A DNA stretch of 64,000 nucleotides from Pyxicephalus adspersus (lineage: Eukaryota; Chordata; Amphibia; Anura; Pyxicephalidae), in NCBI RefSeq assembly GCF_032062135.1, contig NC_092859.1, positions 32,493,249 through 32,557,248 of the forward strand, in the 5' to 3' direction. The notes under the pieces are model-generated. The model searched no databases, was not told the DNA's origin, and saw only the letters and a list, made by a program, of their open reading frames with translations. The position numbers and the translations under genes were made by a program. The stretch's first letter is position 1. Each line of letters starts with the position of its first letter. This document shows positions 27,401-36,093 of this stretch, one piece after another.

Positions 27401-28421
27401 CTCTTGATTTGGTTAGAGGCAATAAAGAATTCAAGCAGCGTGAAAGGCACAAGGCGGAACTTAAAACCCCAGATTAGCACAGCTGGCTTAGAATTAAAAA
27501 ATTCAATCTGAACTAGGAATAGAAGACACAAAATGAGATGATGATGATCTATAAAATTATTGTAATCACTCATCAATATCTCCAATGCCACTTAGCAAAA
27601 CTTTTCAACAGTGCCGCTAAAAGCTGCCTTTGGAGCGCAGTACAAAGACCTACACATAAGTGCAGAGCTGTGCAGCCAAATTAGCATTCTGTAAAATACA
27701 TTTGCATGTGATATATAAAGTAAATGTGATTTGTCTATATATTTAAGGATTAACATCCTCACACTTGGTCCCCTATGTGTATGTTCTGTAGCAAAGAAAA
27801 AATATGGTGATGATTGAACATAATACAAGAGATCTTACAATGCAGCTGACTATACAGTTCAGTCTGTGATCATCATATACTGCACCGCAGCCAGAGATTG
27901 TGATATTTTAAATATATGATAAACACAAATGAACAAATAGCATAATTAAGTATATTGTTATTTAGCATCCATCAGTCACAGTGCACTTGCCTATGGATCA
28001 TGATTTTATATATATTTTCATACATGTCTGTATAAGGCTCATGATTGTATACAATATACATATATTTATATATATAATATAAATATAAAATGCTCATCTC
28101 ATAAAGCAATAAAAGGTCACGTGTTACATTGTACAAATGGTGACTTCATACATTTAATGCAATCTTTTTGAAATGAAACATATGATCAGTATGCTTGCCA
28201 TGCAAAGCATAGTCATCCTGTATATCAGGGAACTCCTCAGTCTGCCCATGGAGTTGTCACCTTGGACTGTGCAGGGGGTACTAAGCACTATACAAAGTTT
28301 GGGTGAGGATGGTGGTGATGGAGCTTGACTTACCTGGTAGCCCGCTGCCTCCTGTAAAGCTGCCCCTGCAGAGGAGGCTGAAGAGCAGATAGACATGCCA
28401 TGTGAAGCCCGGAACCCCCAT
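9288..28421 (-). CDS. SCUBE1: SCUBE1, 5' part of gene (exons 1-3 of a longer gene)
   Basis: SCUBE1 is a secreted or cell-surface glycoprotein with a signal peptide, about nine to ten EGF repeats, a cysteine-rich spacer and a C-terminal CUB domain. Family members act in BMP/Hedgehog signalling and in platelet and endothelial adhesion. The window shows exons 1-3 on the minus strand (28421-28334, 26154-26032, 9413-9288). They join as 88+123+126 nt with matching phase-1 junctions and consensus GT/AG borders. The joined product has a signal peptide and two six-cysteine EGF modules. Segments such as [20 protein letters not shown] and GGCVHECIN match vertebrate SCUBE1 better than SCUBE2 or SCUBE3 as I remember them. 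Adjacent TTLL12 matches the human neighbourhood and supports SCUBE1. Only about 112 of roughly 1,000 residues are present; the 3' end lies beyond position 1. Paralogue assignment is from memory, not alignment. Confidence 0.94.
9599..9854. mobile_element. hAT-like MITE with 8-bp target duplication
   Basis: The left end CACAGTTTCTCAACC and the right end (reverse complement CAGTGTTTCTCAACC) are inverted repeats of the hAT type. The element is flanked by GTCTAGAT (9591-9598) and GTCTAGAG (9855-9862), an 8-bp duplication with one mismatch, the length hAT transposases make. At 256 bp it is non-autonomous. Related copies are at 53616-53872 and probably 43009-43340. Confidence 0.88.
10321..10495 (+). 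repeat. Dispersed repeat, 'GCCAACATATTACACAG' family
   Basis: After a TTATTA simple run it reads ATATAACGCCAACATATTAC, GTGTACAGCG, GACACAGGAGGGAAGGACCC and ends CTTACAATCTAGGAGG. It is the reverse complement of the copy at 29055-29215 and matches 30890-31005. It is non-coding. Confidence 0.85.
11102..11520 (+). mobile_element. 5'-truncated L1-like retrotransposon end with target duplication
   Basis: The segment ends in a poly-A signal (CTCAATAAAACTG) and an A tail. It is bracketed by AAAATGGCTACCGCA (about 11087-11101) and AAAATGGCTACTGCA (about 11522-11536), a target-site duplication of about 15 bp with one mismatch. A duplication, an A tail and a 5'-truncated body are the signature of LINE-type target-primed reverse transcription. 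Only 3' untranslated sequence is present. The L1 or Tx1 class is inferred; a LINE-mobilised transcript copy is the alternative. Confidence 0.82.
12665..13048. repeat. Dispersed element with 'AGGGCTTATTTTCAGGG' ends
   Basis: ACTAGGGCTTATTTTCAGGG occurs at 12665 and again, in the same orientation, at about 13024, with a third degenerate copy (GGGGTAGGGCTTATATTTCG) at about 12976. In between, TAGTCATGTCATCA occurs twice (about 12758 and 12860), showing internal duplication. This is a common DNA-element-type repeat of frog genomes. I cannot assign a superfamily, and clean termini are not visible. Confidence 0.65.
13900..14120. other. Candidate conserved non-coding element in SCUBE1 intron 2
   Basis: This is complex, GC-balanced sequence with no match to any repeat in the window. 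It holds CCAATCCTGGCGGTTCC and CCAATTAAGTGTGG, the latter carrying an NKX-type motif (AAGTG) next to a TAAT-like homeodomain core. It stands out against the low-complexity intron. Regulatory function is inference only. Confidence 0.3.
14660..14988. mobile_element. TTAA-flanked foldback element, 'TACGTACAC' family
   Basis: The ends are GCTACGTACACAC at the left and GTGTGTACGCAGC at the right, exactly flanked by TTAA at 14656-14659 and 14989-14992. TTAA duplication is typical of piggyBac and Kolobok/T2-type transposition. The interior has CpG-rich inverted segments (e.g. CAGACGATGGACGAC) and the palindrome GTGCTGTATGTACAGCAC. The open frames at 14537-14902 and 14710-15014 are by-products of this CpG-rich interior. 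Confidence 0.88.
16370..16450 (+). repeat. Two-copy tandem duplication (about 42-bp unit)
   Basis: GTCCTGTACCTCCATACTTT occurs at about 16372 and 16413, each followed by AGG..GTTTCAC. It is a recent local duplication inside intron 2. Confidence 0.9.
16670..16960. repeat. Decayed dispersed repeat, copy A
   Basis: It starts CTCTCAACCCTTCTATGCC and contains CAAAATGCCACCCTTCCAGG and CAGCTAAAAGGAT. The same blocks are found at about 24280-24600 (CAAAATACCACCCTTCTAGA, CAGCTAGAAGAT). The start resembles the CTCAACC ends of the hAT-like family at 9599, so this is probably a decayed member or relative. Confidence 0.6.
22440..22990 (+). repeat. A/purine-rich strand-asymmetric block
   Basis: For about 550 bp the plus strand is dominated by A and G with few T or C runs (AAAAAAGAAAGAAAAAAG types, AAACAAAGAAGAAACAAAAA). 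On the SCUBE1 transcript it reads as a long T/pyrimidine-rich tract. No unit repeat is visible. It may be a decayed poly-purine simple repeat or the tail region of an old retro-insert. Confidence 0.55.
24240..24600. repeat. Decayed dispersed repeat, copy B
   Basis: Starts AACCAGCCTTTTTACTCTGG (CTCAACC-type end) and shares CACCCTTCTAGACAGCTAGAA with 16670-16960. It ends near AACCACTGAGAAACCATGG, which resembles the reverse of the start, as expected for a terminal-inverted-repeat element. Confidence 0.6.
26032..26154 (-). CDS. SCUBE1: SCUBE1 exon 2: first EGF-like domain
   Basis: The exon is 123 nt, after a T-rich tract and TTGCAG acceptor and before a GTAGGG donor. It encodes one complete EGF module with six cysteines, opening [12 protein letters not shown] and closing YKGEGKQCE. 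Both ends are phase 1, so it could be skipped without shifting frame, as is usual for exons that each encode one EGF. The calcium-binding motif normally written D-x-D/N-E-C reads E-S-D-E-C here once the codon split by the junction (G|AA) is included. Human SCUBE1, from memory, has a few more residues and a canonical DVDEC at this point. Confidence 0.95.
26155..28333 (-). other. SCUBE1 intron 1 (2.2 kb)
   Basis: Bounded by the exon 1 donor GTAAGT and exon 2 acceptor TTGCAG. No repeat family from elsewhere in the window was recognised between about 26200 and 27850. From 27900 to 28100 it becomes very A+T-rich with short TA runs. The unique, CpG-containing section 26220-26520 next to exon 2 is listed separately. 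Confidence 0.85.
26220..26520. other. Candidate conserved non-coding element beside SCUBE1 exon 2
   Basis: This stretch has complex sequence with several CpGs that escaped the depletion seen around it (GACGATCG, GGCGGACGTCGGG, CACAGTCGATCGAGG) and homeodomain-like TAAT/ATTA cores. No repeat similarity is seen. Retained CpGs and complexity suggest constraint, but only an alignment with other vertebrates could show it. Confidence 0.35.
28334..28421 (-). CDS. SCUBE1: SCUBE1 exon 1: start codon and signal peptide
   Basis: The ATG at 28421-28419 opens [18 protein letters not shown], a hydrophobic N-terminal segment typical of a secretory signal peptide. GGSGLP follows, as at the same place in human SCUBE1. 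The exon ends in a GTAAGT donor at 28333-28328, leaving one base (phase 1). In-frame ATGs exist upstream (up to 28568), but they would put a long polar, Arg/Ser-rich stretch before the hydrophobic core. The ATG at 28421 is therefore preferred. The flanking DNA is GC-rich compared with the rest of the window, as expected for a first exon. Confidence 0.93.
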
Positions 28422-28622
28422 GATCCCAGAGCCGGCACCAGCTGATCTTCCCAGGCGAGAGCCACGCTCGGCACTGCCAGGCTGGGGGCTACACGAGCGG
28501 TCTGACTGACAGGCGCACGCTGATTGGTGAAAGCGCAGGGAGAGGGGGTCAGGCAGCATGAATTGCATCCAATGTATGCGAGAGGAGGAGGGAGAGAAAG
28601 TGATGAAACCACGCCCCCTGAT
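28422..28622 (-). promoter_or_regulatory. SCUBE1: Likely SCUBE1 proximal promoter / 5'UTR
   Basis: Immediately upstream of the SCUBE1 start, this stretch is much richer in G+C and CpG than its surroundings. On the minus strand it has a CCAAT box (ATTGG on the plus strand at 28523-28527) and a GC/KLF-type box (CGCCCCC on the plus strand at about 28612-28618). No convincing TATA box is visible. The assignment as promoter rests on position, composition and these two boxes; the transcription start cannot be read from sequence. Confidence 0.55.
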
Positions 28623-29054
28623 GAGGATTTTTATTTCCAGGCTGATGCTTGTATGTTCAGTGTGGAGACCAAGGAGCTAGTAAACTAATCAAACAAGCAC
28701 ATGGCAACCTTATAGCATTTACATTGTATTGCTTTTTATATCAGGTAATCTACATGATTTTAAACTATAATAAGTGAAACGTGTGTGAATTATTAGCAAT
28801 AAAAAGTTGTTTCAGAGTCTTGGTTAAAAAAAAATTAACATTTTCTAAGAATCTTTTTGGAGAAACCTTGTAATCATTGAATAAATCTTTGATAAAAAAA
28901 AAGATGATAAATAAACCACCTATATCTTAACCCAATTACAAAAAATGTACTCATTGCAGTTTACATGGAGACGCAGGGCAAAATGAAAAAAAAATGAAAT
29001 ACCTCATCTATAAAACCCTGAACCTATAGCTAGTTTAGAGGAAGGCAAAAGAAC

Positions 29055-29215
29055 CTCTCCTAGATTGTAAGCTCTTCAGGGCAGGGTCCTCTGCTCCTCC
29101 TGTGTCACTATCTGTATTTGTCTGTCATTGCGACCCCCATTTAATATATTGCGCTGCGTAATATGTTGGTGGTATATAAATCCTGTTTATTAATATTAAT
29201 AATAATCATTTTCAA
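29055..29215 (-). repeat. Dispersed repeat, 'GCCAACATATTACACAG' family
   Basis: It begins CTAGATTGTAAGCTCTTCAG and continues GGCAGGGTCCTCTGCTCCTC, CTGTGTCACTATCTG and ATATGTTGGTGGTATATAAA, ending in a TTATTAATAATAAT run. It is the best full-length copy in the window and the inverse of 10321-10495. Confidence 0.88.
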
Positions 29216-30889
29216 GGCATGGTCCAATCTTCTGCAACAGGGTGAAAAATGCTTTGATTTTCTCAGCCAGTCAGATTTTACTAATCAGGTTATCACCTAA
29301 TAATATTATATTTAGAAACGCATTCTTTTTTTCATAATCAACAAGCTCCTAAAGGGAGTCTATTCCACATTTTACACAGCTCTTACTGTGAAGAAGAGCT
29401 TCCATGTGTGGGACTTGTATCTCTGTTCATCCAGACTGCTCCAATTATAATAAATTATTTTTCGCCTTGGTGGTGATCCTGGCTGTACTTGCTGTCCTAG
29501 GCCCTGACTTGTGTATATGTTCCTCAAAAATATTTAATAGGAATTGGCCAGATTTATGACAGGTTCACTTTAAATGCCTGAATCCCCTCTAACATCTCAC
29601 TTGTGTGACTGGGGTGAGCGACACCCAGGTGATCGGGGCTCAGGCCAGGTTCATGCTGTTAATCTGGCACCTGTCCATGAAGTTTGTTTGCCCAGATAAT
29701 GATTTCCCATCAATCTTATGTTATCCTGAGAAACTTTCCCTGAATCCAGGCATTGTTATGGTGTGATCGGCATGCTGCTTGGGTCAGTAAAAATGCAAAC
29801 TAAATATACTTGTCTGTAAATGATATTACACCAAAAGATTTATTGGTTGCTTTTGGGTGTCAGCCAATCACAATGCTTTGTCATTGAAAACTGAGGCAGG
29901 ATTTAAATTATTATGTACAGGCATCCTACAGATACCCGAAACATTTCTACATGGTACAAGCTCTCTATATGTCCGCAAAGCGCCTCTATCCTAAATATAA
30001 ATTATAAAAATAATTCATAAATAATACCAGGCAATGTATCTGATCTGGTGGCAGCTTCTTGTAGATCTAGTATATGAGGGCTGGAGTGTGAGAGGAAGAA
30101 GCACACCAGTCACTTACATCATGTGCTAACAAGAGGAGAGATCACTCATCATTGTGTTGCTTCTCCTTTCACTATCCAGTCGTAGGCAGACCCAGAACAA
30201 TCATCACTATGGGTAAATGATATTGACAGATATCAGACTGAAGCCGTCTAGAGGCAAAAAAAAGTACTGCAGGCAAAATCCCTGGATTGATGGTGAATAT
30301 TGCAGCAAACTCTGGTTATATTACTTTATATTTGAACTGGCTATTTATGAATATCTTGTTATTTTGGGCTGGTGTTCTGCTTAACAGCAATTCTATAACC
30401 ATATACAAAATTGATACATAGGCTCTCAGAAGATGCTGAAAGGTATTTAATGGCACTATGACTAGCGCCAACACTCAACAGAGAAATGAACATGGCCTTG
30501 TTTCACATGGAGCTGAATTTTATTTGTAAAGGGGGATAGTGATTATTGTGAACAATAATAAAATAAATAAGTTCTGACAATTTCCGATAAGTGTTCCTGT
30601 TTGGATTCAGGATAAAGTCAAACTGAACCCAAATATCAGTAAATTGTTTTGATTTTGCAGAAACTGGATAAGATTGATCTTCATCAGCTGAGATATTTAA
30701 AGATGGGATGTTTTTTGGGGATGAGAAATGATGATTTCTGCTCCTATGGGCACTGGGGAGTTTAAAATAGTTTGTACCTTTAGGATATTCAGAACTTACA
30801 GCAGGCGAAGTCTGTGTAAGGCGGGGACTGAAGTGTTAGTGTATAGCGCAGAGTTGTATAGCAATCATCTTCACCTTCTGCTTTTACTG

Positions 30890-31005
30890 AAGGTGCCAAC
30901 ATATTAAGCAGCGCTGTACAATAAATAGGGGTAGCAAATGACAGACAGATACCGACAATGACACAGGAGGAGGAGAAGACCCTGCCCCTCATTGAAATAA
31001 CAAAC
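30890..31005 (+). repeat. Dispersed repeat fragment, 'GCCAACATATTACACAG' family
   Basis: GTGCCAACATATTAAGCAGC, then CTGTACAATAAATAGG, TGACAGACAGATACCGACAA and CACAGGAGGAGGAGAAGACC, in the same order as at 10321-10495. The 5' part is missing. Confidence 0.82.
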
Positions 31006-31438
31006 AAGGGCATAATTTAGTGTTTATATTTGTGGTTACAAAGTCGGTACAATTCTAAAAGAGGACTGTCATTTCTTTATTGTGTCATTTATCACAACTA
31101 CTTTGTATCACTGTTGTGAAAAAAATTAAAGTACAAAACTTCGGGCTCTTTGAACAAGGCTGGGTGGCTGGGAAAAGCAAACCTCACCTTGGGCGTAAAT
31201 CCTAAACAGCAGCTGCATGGCCAAAAGTGACTTGTTGTTCAGGAACCCCACTGAAATCTGCTGCAGCCTTATGCAAACAATGGTCCCTGTCTGCTCCCAA
31301 TACCTTGAATAGGAGGGACTGGGGCTGCAGTTGAGCCAGTGAAAGAAGCTATAGCTCACTATGGGTCTGCAATTAACCTTAGTGTGGGTAAAAATTTGTA
31401 GTTACATAAAGTGGATTAATGATTAACTATTTCAATTA

Positions 31439-31658
31439 GGCCTGAGGTTGATTTATTAGAAAACTCTCAAAGACTAGGGAAGAAAGACTATCATGGGTGA
31501 ACCTGGGTGATCCAGCAAATCTGGAATAGATTTTTCAGAATCATTTGGTATCAGCTGGCAAATGTTTTCAATTGTGGACCAAATCTATTACATGTTTGCT
31601 GGATCACCCAGGTTCACCCATGATAGTCTATCTTCCCCAGACTAATAAAATAGGCCCA
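31439..31658. mobile_element. Foldback MITE, 'GGGCCTGATTTATTAAA' family, copy 1
   Basis: The arms are inverted: CATGGGTGAACCTGGGTGAT and CCAGCAAATCTGG on the left, TTGCTGGATCACCCAGGTTC and CCATGATAGTCTATC on the right. The outer ends read GGCCTGAGGTTGATTTATTA and TAATAAAATAGGCCCA. Four more copies lie at 35893, 41337 (half), 41981 and 42244. It is non-coding. Confidence 0.88.
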
Positions 31659-33798
31659 ATGTGTCCCAGACAACTGTTGATCTTCCCATTCCATTGAGTT
31701 GCTGTAGTTACTCTGCAGAGTTCAGAGGAAACCACTACAAAAATGTGATTCATTGACTTCACCATTGTTAGGATTTGGGACATGCAGAGTCTAAAATTTC
31801 TAAACTAGCTCTATCAAACAGTCCTAGAAAACAATGGTAAATTCTGCCACCTACACTTCTCTACTGGCCCCATAAAGTTATCCTTTGTGATGGGTGTCCT
31901 TGCTGGCCAATAAGAATGCTTGGGAGGCAGCACACATGTGACCAAGCTCATCTATCACAGGAAAAGTCAATATTTGCATATAATTTAGAACTACCTCTAT
32001 CTCTATAAAACTGATTACCATGACTTCTTTTACTTTTACTTACTCTAGGTATGTATTTTCCATACTATGTTCAGTTCAAAATGTCTGTTTGTGTCAGGTT
32101 TATTTTAGAGTAATTTTTACCAGAAATAGCTGCCTATAAAAGTAACAGATACCTGTGTGTAAAATATATATTGGTGTTGGAACCTTGGATGTAACTTGAC
32201 TCGGATTGGGGCCTCTGTCCTGCAGATATAGAAGAGGAGTATTTTATTGTTCAATATGTATCCTAAATAATAAATACCCAGCGCAGACAGAAAATAGTGT
32301 CAGCACTTTGTTCCTGCTGTCACTATATCTGTCAATGGCAGTCTTCCTGGTTTGTTCACACTGCAAATAGAAGCTTACATTTGCCTCTAATATTCTTGGG
32401 AATGGCTCTCTGCCTTAGTCAATGCATAACTGTAGGGAATGGAGCCCTTACTTACCTTCAAATGTTGACCTCCGGTTAGTCTCCACTCCATATAAAGAGG
32501 CTGATCTTTTTGAGACACGTGTTGAGAATCATGCGGAGACATGTTTGTTAAGATATTTCACAACAACGATAATTAAGGGCGTGTGATACTTATATGTTAG
32601 TCCATGATGCTCCATCTTGGTGGTGCCAGCTGTTACTACATTACAAAGCTTTAGATGTTATCTATTAAACTAATAAATACTGCAACACTTTTTTCATTTA
32701 ATATATCTGTTACATATATATATATCTTTATCTTATACATCAATGCCTCAAATGTCCCCTTCTATGTTCACCTCATTTCTATTCTTGGGAATGCTAGGTT
32801 TCTAGCTGCCATTCTTTTAATAAACAAGTATGCAGAAATTGAGAGTAGAGACCTAAATCTGCGAATTTAATGAAAGTCATTGAGCAGAAAGTATATTGCC
32901 AGAAGGCTGATTCTCAGCGCAAAGAAAAGCAGCACAGTGACTGTGCAAACAAGGAGTTTATTTTTTTTGTTTCAAAGTTTTTATTTAATTTTTCAAATAA
33001 AATAAACAATACCAATACACAACACATTTGCAAGGGTTATTATTTTTTAAGGAAAAGGCAGGTTAGGTTATAGGCCCCTTTTATACCTGTGATGAAGAGC
33101 CACATGATTAGCAGCTCCCAGGAATATGGCCAACTTCCGCTATGAATCCAAAAGAGGCAAACTGCACTGCCGGCAATGTGTTTGCATGTAGTGGCAGCTG
33201 TGGTTGCGATTGTGGTTCTTCTACCAGAGGACGACATACAACTGAGTGGCCAAAACAACTTCTGAAACCATTCTACAAAGCCACCAAAACTTCAGCCACA
33301 ACCACATGCAAATGCTTGCACAAAATAGTTCATGACTGCCCCTAATAAATTGAATGGAAACAGAAAGGTAGGGTTAGTGTTAGATTTACAAGGAGGGTTA
33401 GAGTTGGAGCTTTATCGTTTACATAAAAGAAAGGTTAAAATTGGGGGTATTGTTAGATTCACAAGGAATTCTTAAAGTTAGGTTTATGTGTGTAGTTGTA
33501 AAAAAAAAAGAAAGGAAACTCGGTACTATCCATGGCGAGCACGTATGCGCATCATTGCTATGTAATTGCATCATTCCCTGGTTAGGTTTCATTAAAGAGA
33601 CACTGTCACCATTTGGTTGCAGGCCCTCCTGTTGTTTGTAGCCAGGGACTGACCTCCATCATGCCGCAGGATTGGAGTCTGTGACCACCTACTCTGGGGA
33701 TTGGTGGGAGAGGAACCAATGACTGCTATCTATCCTAACGTGGGGGTGGGACCTTTAACTAAAACCTACAGTCGGGAGGAGCCAATAACTGAGCATTC
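31659..33798. other. Intergenic, no gene recognised
   Basis: About 2.1 kb. At 32950-33010 the minus strand reads like the 3' end of a LINE (AATAAAAACTTTGAAACAAA), so a small inverted retrotransposon tail is possible. At 33140-33320 GCATGTAGTGGCAGCTGTGG and CAGCCACAACCACATGC are roughly inverted. At 33360-33490 short TTAGGGTTAGTGTTAGAT-like blocks repeat loosely. I see no exon. Confidence 0.7.
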
Positions 33799-33806
33799 CT
33801 CTAGAA

Positions 33807-34127
33807 CAGAGGTCGGCAAATTCTGGTCTTTAGACCAGATACGGGCTAGCGCTACTAGTCCGTTCTGTCCTAAAGCCCCCCTGGTCCATTGGCCTAATCC
33901 CGGCCGGCAGGGGTCAGCAACCTGCAGTCTCCCTTCCCTATTTACTACGGCCGGCGTTAACACTTCCACTGCCGGGGTAAGGGGACATTCCCTCTCCTCT
34001 TTTCCCTTCAGGGGCGTTCCTGGTGGGGGCAGAACCATCAGCGCCAGACTCGAGAGGGAGCCTGGCCTAGTGTGCCCTCTTGACCTCCTGAAATGGCCTA
34101 GTAGCCAAAAAATTTTGCTGACCCCTC
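33807..34127. mobile_element. hAT-type MITE with perfect 8-bp target duplication
   Basis: The left terminus CAGAGGTCGGCAAAT and the right terminus (reverse complement GAGGGGTCAGCAAAA) match the hAT end pattern CAGGGGTCGGCAA. The element is flanked by perfect CTCTAGAA copies at 33799-33806 and 34128-34135. The 321-bp interior is GC-rich and includes another end-like motif, GCAGGGGTCAGCAACC, at about 33907. It keeps reading frames open on both strands (33701-34267 and 33766-34170), but these cross the element borders and resemble no protein I know. Confidence 0.92.
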
Positions 34128-34204
34128 CTCTAGAACCAGACCCCACTGCAGACAGAAGACTGTACAGCAAGCCTTATATTCATTTCACTAAAGCAAACTT
34201 TCCA

Positions 34205-34335
34205 TTCTGGAAAAAAAAGGTCATATTCACAAAAGTGACACATGGGGATCTGTTTATAAAGCAGTGAATGTAAGATTCACTGCTTTATAAATAGACCCCT
34301 TCAAGCCTTTTCTGTGAATAGAACTTTTCGAAAAG
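34205..34335. mobile_element. Short foldback element with perfect 16-bp hairpin
   Basis: TTATAAAGCAGTGAAT (34254-34269) and its exact complement (34275-34290) are separated by a 5-nt loop, GTAAG. Outer, imperfect pairing extends the stem (GGGGATCTGTTTATAAA against TTTATAAATAGACCCC; AGGTCATATTCAC against GTGAATAGAACT). A related, more open copy is at 36890-37015. MITE origin is the simplest reading; a microRNA-like hairpin is possible but unsupported. Confidence 0.75.
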
Positions 34336-35233
34336 CAGTGGCACATTGCTTAGGGAAGAGGTGTTCTGCAGCAGAGTTATTATACCGCGGTATAGCAATT
34401 TGTTATTAAAACTCACTCGCATCGGGCTTCTGGTAGGAGAAGAGTTAAAGTGGCGGCATTGTCTGTCCTCTCTTTTCTTGTTGATTCAGTGGCTGCCTCC
34501 CAGACTCAAATGGCAACTTTCAAACTGAAGGAAAGAAAAGGCCTTTGAGGAGACATCATCCTGCACAGGACCATCTCAACAGAAGGTTGTCCCTAGTAAC
34601 CAATCAGGTTTTTTTTAAGTGAACTATGAGAAAACGCTTTTTTTTTCTTACTCCTTTCTCCTCGCTCTCTTTTCTAATGACTCGAGATCAGCAGCAGCGG
34701 TGGCGGCCGGCTCATCTCAAAAGGCGATCGCTCTTCTGGGACAAAGCGAAAGTGCCAGAATGTGCTATACGCCGCAGACCCCACAAGTACGCAGCTTTAC
34801 TATTCTAGTTTTCACTGTGCGGTCAAGGCCAATAATAAAGAGTTCCGATAATTGGGTATTGAAAAGTAAATTTTTATAAGTATGGGAAGACTTAAATTTG
34901 ATGTAGAAAATAGAGTATCTGCAGGATCTGACAGATGGTTATTGTTCATTATAAATCTATAACTCCAAGATATGTGGCGCTGTACAATGATGTACATTCA
35001 TGAATGGCCCAGTCCATCAAAAGGGATCATAATCCAACATGTCTACCACATTTAGACAAATATTTGCTACACTGCAAGAAATCCTGTTAAGCTAACTAAT
35101 TGTTTGTGGAATGCTAAAGGAAATTTGAACCAGGTCTATGCAATCACAGAGAGAATGTGAAAACTCCATGCAGACAGTGACCTGCCGCAGCAAGGCAAGT
35201 GGTCTAGTCACCATTACCATAGTCACTCCTATC
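34336..35233. other. Intergenic, no gene recognised
   Basis: About 0.9 kb of unique sequence. A small CpG-containing spot at 34680-34790 (GGTGGCGGCCGGC, GGCGATCGC, TACGCCGCAG) stands out against A+T-rich surroundings, but has no reading frame that I recognise. Confidence 0.65.
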
Positions 35234-35293
35234 TGATAGATAGAAATGACATTGGAGAATAGATAGATAGATAGATAGAAATGACATTGGAGA

Positions 35294-35361
<68 letters not shown>

Positions 35362-35382
35362 AATGAAATTTGTGAATGAATG

Positions 35383-35416
<34 letters not shown>

Positions 35417-35537
35417 AATGACATTTGTGAATGGATAGATAGATAGATAGATAGATAGATAGAAATGACATTGGAGAATAGATAGATATAGAGAGATAGA
35501 ATAGAGAGATAGATAGATAGATAGATAGACAGATAGA
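35234..35537. repeat. GATA compound microsatellite/minisatellite
   Basis: Runs of GATA are interrupted five times by a related spacer, GAAATGACATTGGAGAATA or GAAATGACATTTGTGAATGG. This makes a higher-order array of GATA tracts plus spacer. It accounts for the YLSIYLSIYLS reading frames on the minus strand. Confidence 0.95.
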
Positions 35538-35892
35538 ATTGATGGATTATGAGATGCTGTAGGTAGATATGAAATCGATATCTATATCAATTACATTGAT
35601 ATATTAACAATCCGATATTTAGATAGTGCCCAAAGGCAATGAACTAATTAGGTATTATATTTTTATAAATTTAGCTAATATCAGGAAGTCTTGCAATAAT
35701 ATAAAAACACATCTGGGCCGGGTCTGGATCTTTCAGTAAATTTATTTTTTGAACAACAGTTTTTTGATGAAGTATTTTCCCCATCAAATGAATTGGGATA
35801 ATACATTGACCAATTCATACACACATGATGAATTTCAAAACAATCCCTTATTTACATGATATGAAAACATATGCCCTTCTATAGGACTCAGT

Positions 35893-36093
35893 GGGCCTGA
35901 TTTATTAAAGCTCTCCAAGATTGGAGAGGATACACTTTAATCAGTAAATCTGGGTGATCCAGCAAACCTGGAATGGTCCAGGATTCAAAACTTTTGCAAA
36001 CAAATGACTTTGGGGGGAAAATCCATTCCAGGTTTTCTGGATCACCCAGCTTCACTGATGAAAGTGTATCCTCTCTTTATTAAATCAGGCCCA
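35893..36093. mobile_element. Foldback MITE, 'GGGCCTGATTTATTAAA' family, copy 2
   Basis: The best-preserved copy. The ends are GGGCCTGATTTATTAAAG and TTTATTAAATCAGGCCC. The inner arms TGGGTGATCCAGCAAACC and CTGGATCACCCAGCTTCAC pair across a loop of about 70 bp. The nearly complete palindrome suggests spread by a transposase acting on TIRs. No clear target duplication was resolved. Confidence 0.92.

Larger units (their letters stand above)
28623..31438. other. Intergenic, upstream of SCUBE1
   Basis: Mostly unique A+T-rich DNA with no gene. Contents: a dispersed repeat copy at 29055-29215, a stretch at 30080-30200 sharing GCTTCTC-TTTCAC-ATCCAGT blocks with 3600-3670, and a repeat fragment at 30890-31005. 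I see nothing else between 29220 and 30080 or between 30200 and 30880. Confidence 0.8.

Noticed and set aside
28154..28612. 152-codon minus-strand frame over SCUBE1 exon 1
   Set aside because: A different frame from the exon 1 signal peptide; open because of local GC content.
33701..34267. 188-codon plus-strand frame and 134-codon minus-strand frame
   Set aside because: They cross both borders of a hAT-type MITE with a perfect target duplication; the composition is GC-driven and no domain is recognisable.
35092..35471. YLSIYLS repetitive minus-strand frames
   Set aside because: Translation of the GATA microsatellite.
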